In this document: positions 8,539 through 14,500 of the stretch, piece by piece
Numbering within the stretch: the first letter of the stretch is position 1
How the letters are laid out: every line of letters starts with the position of its first letter
From: CAZMFZ01 sp964565665
Lineage (GTDB): Bacteria; Bacteroidota; Bacteroidia; Cytophagales; UBA9547
DNA length: 21,463 bases
Assembly (NCBI GenBank): GCA_964565665.1
Contig: CAZMFZ010000060.1
Location: 1-21,463 of the forward strand
Direction: 5' to 3'
Position numbers and translations under genes: made by a program
The notes under the pieces: model-generated
What the model saw: only the letters and a program-made list of their open reading frames with translations
Database searches by the model: none
What the model was told of the DNA's origin: nothing

Positions 8539-8838
8539 TGGTATTGAAATTAGTCTCGTTTACTATAGTATCAATCTTTGTAACTCAATATCTAATTTAG
8601 GTGATAATTATGATTAAATCGTATCATAAATGTTATTACAAAAATAGCAAAATTGGCGGTTAAGAATGTGGAAATACTGTTAAGGATTAAATTTTAATTA
8701 ATTTCATACAATTGGTTTGCAAGGCTATGATTATATTCTATTTTTATAAAAAACTTTTCCACAATAGTAGAAGCTAGGAACAAAGCAATGCAAAACTGTG
8801 TAGAAGGACAATAATATTAATAAAAGTAAGCACGGAAT
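8539..8838. other. Divergent intergenic region of about 300 bp
   Basis: This AT-rich gap separates the start codons of the M23 peptidase (minus) and the TerB-like gene (plus), so it must hold both promoters. I see one good Bacteroidota-type promoter on the plus strand (8716-8746) and an isolated TATTTTTG box on the minus strand (8646 down to 8639) without a convincing -33 partner. No RNA gene, coding frame or riboswitch-like structure was recognised. Confidence 0.6.
8716..8746 (+). promoter_or_regulatory. Candidate Bacteroidota sigma-ABfr promoter
   Basis: A TTTG box at 8716-8719 is followed after a 19-base spacer by TATTTTTA at 8739-8746, which matches seven of eight positions of the TAnnTTTG -7 consensus. 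The spacing fits the known 17-23 range for the primary sigma factor of this phylum. It would give a 5' leader of about 85 bases for the gene starting at 8839. AT-rich background makes chance matches possible. Confidence 0.4.
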
Positions 8839-9258
8839 ATGCTACATTGGCTATACGACCCAAAGAGGAAAATAAGAAGATTTGCAGAAGAAAATGCCAA
8901 AGCTCGTCCTGAAGCGGTAAATGATCCTTTGGTGCTTCACATTATGAAATTGGCCAGCCAAAATGGTATGCGACCTAGCGATGTAGATAGTTTAGCAGAA
9001 GAGCTAGATCCCGAGAAACTTGCCATTCCCACTGATAATGAAGGCAGATTTGAATATATTAATTATATTATGAATGTATTGCTCGATGATTTAAATTTCG
9101 ATTCGGCCGAGAAAGATTTTTTGAAAGAACTTGCTATAGAAATAGGGCTTCCAATTGAAAAGATTCCTTATTTGATAAAAGTTATTTATGATGGCTTGAA
9201 AACAGAAATTCCATTAACAGAAATAAAGATCTCATTTTTTGAATTATTAGGTAAATAG
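8839..9258 (+). CDS. Hypothetical helical protein, TerB-like
   Basis: A 139-residue soluble, mostly helical protein without signal peptide. The C-terminal half (about residues 65-138) has the pattern INYIMNVLLDDLNFDSAEKDFLKELAIEIGLPIEKIPYLIKVIYDGL, which resembles the acidic helical repeat of TerB-like domains where an acidic segment precedes a helix ending in a hydrophobic run. I offer TerB-like only as a fold suggestion. It is followed 18 bases after its stop by the TTG that could be read as the start of the EnvC-like gene, so the two may be linked in transcription. Start chosen at the first ATG, preceded by a plausible promoter. Confidence 0.65.
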   Translation: MLHWLYDPKRKIRRFAEENAKARPEAVNDPLVLHIMKLASQNGMRPSDVDSLAEELDPEKLAIPTDNEGRFEYINYIMNVLLDDLNFDSAEKDFLKELAIEIGLPIEKIPYLIKVIYDGLKTEIPLTEIKISFFELLGK

Positions 9259-9300
9259 AGATACTAATTTTTATATTTGGGTAGCTTTATTTACACTTTT

Positions 9301-10533
9301 GTGCCAGTACAAAGACATTTATTTTTAGCTATTTTTTCCTTATTTTTTTTGATAGTTCCGTTTGCCCAATCGCCCAGAAAACGACTTGAACTTGAAAAGG
9401 AAAAGCTCGACAACCAACGAAAGCTTGAGGAAGCAAGTAAAATACTTGGCGAAACTCGCACAAAAAAAACGGCTACCATTGGCCAACTCAATGTAATCGC
9501 CCAACAAATAAAGGAAAAAACCAATCAGATTGGCATCTACGAAAAGGAAATCCACATTATAGATATTGAAATTAGGCAAACTGAAAATTCTATCAACGAC
9601 CTTAAAATTCATCTTCAGGAGCTCAAAAAAGAATATGCACAGATGATTTATAATACTGCCAAGGCCAACGATACTTACAGTAAGCTCATTTTTTTATTTT
9701 CGGCTAAGACATTCAATCAACTAGTGCAACGCATCAAATACTTTCAATACTATTCGCAAGCCAGAAAAAAGCATGTAAAACAGATAAATAAAGTGGCCAC
9801 TTCGCTCAATGCAAAGCGGAAACTATTGTATACTAAACGTATAGAACGATCGCAAGTGGTGCAAAATGTAAAGCAGGAAAACACCAACTTAAGCGGGATG
9901 AAATCGGAACAGGAAGTAGCTGTGGCCGAACTTTCGAAGCGGGAAACACAATTGCTTGATGAACTTGAAGAACGCAAAAAAAATCTTAAAAAGCTTGAGA
10001 AACTCATTACCGACCTCATAAAAAGGGAGATGGAGAAAGCTGCAGCAGAATTGGCAGCAGCCGATGCGAAAGCAAAGCTTGAGAAAAAACCCAAGCGAAT
10101 TCCTGAAACAAACTATGCCACTTCCAACTTTGCCGCAGCTAAAGGGAAGCTGTTTTGGCCTGTTCAGCAAGGGTTTGTGTCCCAAAGATTTGGTCGATTT
10201 CCTCATGCGGTGTTAAAGCAGGTAATGGTTGAAAACTTAGGTGTAGATATTCAGACGAATAAAGGCGAAAAAGTGCGAACCGTATTTGATGGTACAGTAA
10301 TGGCTGTGGCAGAAGTGCCGGGCATGAATCAAATAGTGATGGTGCAACATGGCGAATACTATACTTTTTATGCCAAATTGAAGAATGTAATTGTGAAAAA
10401 CGGGCAAAAAATCAAAGCCAAAGAAATGATTGGCGATGTGTTTACCAATGAAGATGAAGTTTCAGAAGTACAATTTCAAGTATGGAAAGGCAGCGAGAAG
10501 CAAGATCCAGAATTATGGCTGTATGACAAATAG
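9301..10533 (+). CDS. EnvC-like murein hydrolase activator with degenerate LytM domain
   Basis: A secreted 410-residue protein. From the GTG at 9301 it begins with a signal peptide (HLFLAIFSLFFLIVPFAQS). A long coiled coil follows at about residues 25-265, then a C-terminal LytM domain at about 280-410. The LytM zinc ligands are lost: the HxxxD histidine is N312 (ENLGVD), the middle histidine is K359 (FYAKL) and the HLH motif reads EVQ (389-391). EnvC and related proteins have such inactive LytM domains plus coiled coils, and activate periplasmic amidases during cell division; the architecture fits that role. An alternative TTG start at 9277 would add eight residues, but it lies inside a perfect TAnnTTTG box (9272-9279), so I prefer GTG. 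Ends eight bases from the convergent deacetylase gene. Confidence 0.88.
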   Translation: MPVQRHLFLAIFSLFFLIVPFAQSPRKRLELEKEKLDNQRKLEEASKILGETRTKKTATIGQLNVIAQQIKEKTNQIGIYEKEIHIIDIEIRQTENSINDLKIHLQELKKEYAQMIYNTAKANDTYSKLIFLFSAKTFNQLVQRIKYFQYYSQARKKHVKQINKVATSLNAKRKLLYTKRIERSQVVQNVKQENTNLSGMKSEQEVAVAELSKRETQLLDELEERKKNLKKLEKLITDLIKREMEKAAAELAAADAKAKLEKKPKRIPETNYATSNFAAAKGKLFWPVQQGFVSQRFGRFPHAVLKQVMVENLGVDIQTNKGEKVRTVFDGTVMAVAEVPGMNQIVMVQHGEYYTFYAKLKNVIVKNGQKIKAKEMIGDVFTNEDEVSEVQFQVWKGSEKQDPELWLYDK

Positions 10534-10547
10534 AGATATTTCTATTT
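10528..10547. terminator. Weak bidirectional terminator candidate
   Basis: A 7-bp inverted repeat (AAATAGA at 10528-10534, TCTATTT at 10541-10547, six-base loop) overlaps the stop of the EnvC-like gene and sits between two convergent genes. Its all-A/T-rich stem makes it a weak candidate. Confidence 0.25.
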
Positions 10548-11405
10548 TATTAAGTCTTTATAGCTAATAAGCTTGATTTTTTTATCGCGAATCATTTTTT
10601 TAACTCTTTCACTAGTCCAGACATTGGTAACGATTTGGCGATTTTGAGCTACATTATCACCTTCTTTTACATAAATGGGCTTCATTTCCTCATTGTCATA
10701 GCCAGGATGTTCGACTGTAATATAAGTTCCTGGCTCTAATTTTTTAATTTTTGAAATAAAATCATTTTCAGCTTCTTTCAATGATTTATCGCTATTAACA
10801 CCCCAATTAACCAACTTAATTTTATTCCCTAAATCAAAATATAGACCATATTCTTTGGCAAGCTTTTCTGCTATGGATTTGGTTTGTTCATTGGCATGAG
10901 TACAACCCATGTGGCCCGATAAATGTGAAAGTTGTGGAATATATTTTTTGGCTGTCTCTATTTGCTTGCGAAACTCCACTTCTATTTCACTAGGGCTAGG
11001 GTTATTTTCCAATAAGAAATTTCCTTCGTTGCTTGGATACATGTCATTCGGCCATATAAATGGACAAAAATAACCATCTTTATTTACCAAGGTTTTTCCA
11101 TCGGTCATGGGGCGCCATTTCATGTTTACCCACTCACTTGTTAGGCACAGATGCACTCCTACATCATATTGAGGATATTTTTTAAGCAACTTCACAGCTT
11201 CCGGAAACCAAGGGGATGGAACAAGGATTTCAACAGATCGTGCAATTCCATTTGTGAAAACATCTATGCAAGCATTATTCACAGCATGGCAAAATCCAAT
11301 GTCATCGGCTCTTACAAGTAATCTTATTTCTTTATCTGCCTGACCATTTACGCGATGAACAAAAATAAGGATTAAGGCTGCTAGGTAATATTTATGGATA
11401 TGCAA
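10542..11405 (-). CDS. Secreted ChbG/YdjC-like carbohydrate deacetylase
   Basis: A 287-residue protein with an N-terminal signal peptide (about residues 1-21, YYLAALILIFVHRVNGQ). The remainder matches the YdjC/ChbG/HpnK deacetylase family: RADDIGF with metal-binding D34-D35, H85 in VGVHLCLTSEW, H165 in LSGHMGCTHAN, and EHPGYDNEEM. These enzymes remove acetyl groups from N-acetylated sugars such as chitooligosaccharides. E. coli ChbG is cytoplasmic, but secreted members are frequent in Bacteroidota. The only usable start is TTG at 11405-11403; an in-frame stop lies two codons upstream, so the N-terminus is well bounded even though the start codon is unusual. Stands alone, divergent from metH. 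Metal ligand assignment is by family pattern. Confidence 0.87.
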   Translation of the reverse strand: MHIHKYYLAALILIFVHRVNGQADKEIRLLVRADDIGFCHAVNNACIDVFTNGIARSVEILVPSPWFPEAVKLLKKYPQYDVGVHLCLTSEWVNMKWRPMTDGKTLVNKDGYFCPFIWPNDMYPSNEGNFLLENNPSPSEIEVEFRKQIETAKKYIPQLSHLSGHMGCTHANEQTKSIAEKLAKEYGLYFDLGNKIKLVNWGVNSDKSLKEAENDFISKIKKLEPGTYITVEHPGYDNEEMKPIYVKEGDNVAQNRQIVTNVWTSERVKKMIRDKKIKLISYKDLIK

Positions 11406-11588
11406 AATTTATATAGATTGATTGATGAATTTTTAGCAAGATATAGAAGGTTATCGGTTAATTTATATGGTTGTATTTTATGAGTTAAGGCGGAATCTTT
11501 AAAACGAACAGATTCAATATTTTGTTAAGAATTTAATAAAGCTGAAATTTGACACTCCACTATAAATCTTTTAGTTGGACTACAAAAT
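11406..11588. other. Divergent intergenic region upstream of metH
   Basis: AT-rich 183-bp gap between the start of the deacetylase gene and metH. I looked for a SAM-type or cobalamin riboswitch, as metH is often so controlled, and found no recognisable conserved core. No strong -33/-7 pair stands out on either strand. Confidence 0.5.
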
Positions 11589-14500
11589 ATGATATATAAA
11601 ATAGAAGAAGAATTAGAGAAAAGAATACTGATTTTGGACGGTGCAATGGGCACCATGATTCAACGCTACAATTTAGAAGAGAAAGACTACCGAGGAGAAC
11701 GCTACAAAGATTGGCACGTTTCCATCAAAGGCAACAACGATTTGCTCGGAATTACTCGCCCTGATATTCTCGAAGAAATTCATAAACTGTATCTCGAAGC
11801 TGGTGCAGATATCATTGAAACCAACACATTTTCAGGTACTTGGGTAGCCATGGCCGATTATGAAATGGAAAAAGAGGTCTATGACATTAATTATTACAAT
11901 GCCAAAGTAGCTCGCAAAGCAGCTGATGATTATACAAAACTAAATCCTGAAAAACCTCGTTTTGTGGCTGGGGCAATGGGTCCTACTACCAAACTGGCTT
12001 CTATGAGTCCAGATGTGAACGACCCAGGTTATAGAGCCATCACATTCGATCAATTGGTAGAAGCCTACACTACTCAAATCAAAGCTTTGATTGATGGTGG
12101 AGTAGACATGCTACTTTTTGAAACCATTACTGACACCCTAAATAGTAAAGCGGGAATAGTAGCCGCAATGCAATTATTCAAAGAACTTTCCGAGGGAGAT
12201 TGCTGCTTTATCTCACCCATAGATGGAAGAAAAGTCTTTCTAAATGGAGGCGACAGCATTCCCCCTTCGGGGGTTAGGGGGCTTCCTCTCATGATTTCCG
12301 GAACCATCACCGATGCTTCCGGCAGAACATTGACAGGGCAAACTACCGAAGGTTTTTACAATTCTATTTCCCATGCAGATTTATTGTCTGTTGGATTAAA
12401 TTGTGCAATGGGTGCTGCCGATATGCGTCCTTATTTGCAAGAATTATCTCGCATTGCATCATGTTATGTTAGTATTTACCCCAATGCTGGCTTGCCCAAT
12501 CAGTTTGGGCAATACGATGAATCACCTGAAATAATGGTGGAAAAAGGTGTGCACCAAGAGTTTATAGATGCTGGATTTGTAAATATTCTTGGGGGATGTT
12601 GCGGTACTACCCCAGACCATATTCGTGAAATGGCGAAAATGGCAAAAGGAAAAAAACCTCGTCAAATACCAGTTATTGAGCCAAATATGCGATTGAGTGG
12701 ACTCGAACCCGCTACATTTAATGGACAAAGTATGTTTATCAATGTGGGTGAGCGTACCAACATTACGGGTTCGGCAAAATTTGCCAAATTAATAAGAGAA
12801 GAAAAATTGGAAGAAGCCCTAGCTGTGGCTCGTGAACAAGTAGAAAATGGTGCTCAGATAATTGATATAAATATGGACGAAGGAATGATAGATTCCGAAG
12901 CCATGATGACACGTTTTTTGAATTTGATAGCTGCCGAACCAGATATTGCCCGTGTGCCTGTGATGATTGATTCATCTAAATGGTCGGTGATTGAGGCTGG
13001 ATTGAAATGTTCGCAAGGGAAAGCAATTGTAAACTCTATTTCATTAAAAGAAGGCGAAGAAAAATTCAAAGAACTAGCCCGAAAAGTAAAAATGTATGGA
13101 GCTGCCGCTGTGGTAATGGCTTTTGATGAAACTGGTCAAGCCGATAGTTTTGAGCGCAGAATACAGATTTGCAAGCGTAGCTATGATATTTTGGTAAACG
13201 AGGTAGGGTTTTTACCTCAAGATATTATTTTCGACCCTAATATTCTTACCGTTGCCACAGGTATGGAAGAGCATAACAACTATGCAGTCGATTTTTTTAA
13301 TGCTACCAAATGGATTCGTGAAAATTTGCCACACGCCAAAGTGAGCGGTGGTGTTTCCAATATTTCTTTTTCTTTTCGGGGAAATAACGTCATACGTGAA
13401 GCCATTCACTCTGCCTTTTTGTATCACGCCATCAAACAAGGCTTGAGTATGGGTATTGTGAATGCAGGGATTATTCCACTGTATGACGATATTCCAAAAG
13501 ATATGTTGGAGTTGATAGAAGATGTATTGCTCAATCGCAGGCAAGATGCCACTGAGCGTTTAGTAGATTATGCAGATTCAATCAAACATATTGGCAAAGA
13601 TGTAAAGGAAAAAGTAGAAGACGAGTGGCGTAGCTTGCCTGTAAAAGAACGCCTTGCCCATTCGCTGGTAAAAGGAAATGATGCATTTATTGATGCCGAT
13701 GTGGAAGAATGTCGCTTGGCATTCGAAAGACCAATAGAAGTAATAGAAGGTCCGTTGATGGATGGGATGAACGTGGTAGGTGATTTGTTTGGAGCTGGTA
13801 AAATGTTTTTGCCCCAAGTTGTAAAGTCTGCTAGGGTAATGAAAAAGGCTGTGGCGTATCTGCTGCCGTATATTGAGGAGGAAAAAAGAAAAAGCCCCCA
13901 AACCCCCGAAGGGGGCTTCAGCGAGGAGCAAGTTCAAGAATTTGATGTTAAAATAAATGGATTGAAAACCGCTGATCCGTTTATTTATTCTTTAACAAAA
14001 ACTTACGCTGAAAAACACAGAAACAACCCAACAGAAACCGAATCGATACTATGGAATGCACTTTCAGGTAAGAAACTAGATGGTTTAAAATTTAGAAGAC
14101 AACACATATTAGGAAAATATATTGCCGATTTTGCTTGTTTGAAGAGTAGATTAGTTATTGAAATTGATGGATTGACACATCAATTACCAGAAAACAAAGA
14201 AAACGATACAACCCGTACTGAATGGCTTGAATCTATTGGATTTAAAGTAATTAGGTTTACAAACGAACAAGTAATTGGAGATTTTGAAAAAACTGTCGAT
14301 ACGATAGCAAAAATTGCCAATGAACGTGCGGTCGGAGTTCCCCCTTCGGGGGCTAGGGGGCAAGGTAAGGTACTAATGGCTACCGTAAAAGGCGATGTAC
14401 ATGATATTGGCAAAAATATTGTAGGCGTGGTAATGGCTTGTAACAACTACGAAGTGATAGATATTGGGGTGATGGTGCCACCTGATAAAATTATAAGAAT

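Larger units (their letters stand above)
13894..14361 (+). mobile_element. In-frame DUF559 (Vsr-like nuclease) element inside metH
   Basis: A 468-bp segment, exactly 156 codons, lies between the MetH cap domain (ending LLPYIEEEK) and the cobalamin domain (starting GKVLMATVKGDVHDIGKN), which are nearly contiguous in E. coli MetH. It encodes a DUF559 domain: NNPTETESILWNALSGKKLDGLKFRRQHILGKYIADFACLKSRLVIEIDGLTH, then WLESIGFKVIRFTNEQV. DUF559 belongs to the PD-(D/E)xK group related to Vsr very-short-patch repair nucleases; the E of TETE, the D of ADFA and the E of VIEIDG are the expected acidic residues. Terminal inverted repeats bound it at both ends. It is not a free-standing gene here, since there is no separate start or stop. 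Mobility is inferred from the repeats and insertion position. Confidence 0.85.

Noticed and set aside
8754..8762. TTTTCCACA resembling a DnaA box, as part of a replication origin
   Set aside because: It has one mismatch and is a single site, with no cluster of boxes and no dnaA, dnaN or other origin-linked gene nearby.
9277..9300. TTG at 9277 as the start of the EnvC-like gene
   Set aside because: It overlaps a perfect TAnnTTTG promoter box and adds eight residues that are not needed for the signal peptide. GTG at 9301 gives a cleaner N-terminus.
11406..11588. SAM or cobalamin riboswitch in front of metH
   Set aside because: No conserved core of either type could be found, and the region is too AT-rich and unstructured for a confident call.
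13920..14335. DUF559 region as an independent gene overlapping metH
   Set aside because: There is no start or stop codon delimiting it, and it is in the same uninterrupted frame as MetH on both sides.
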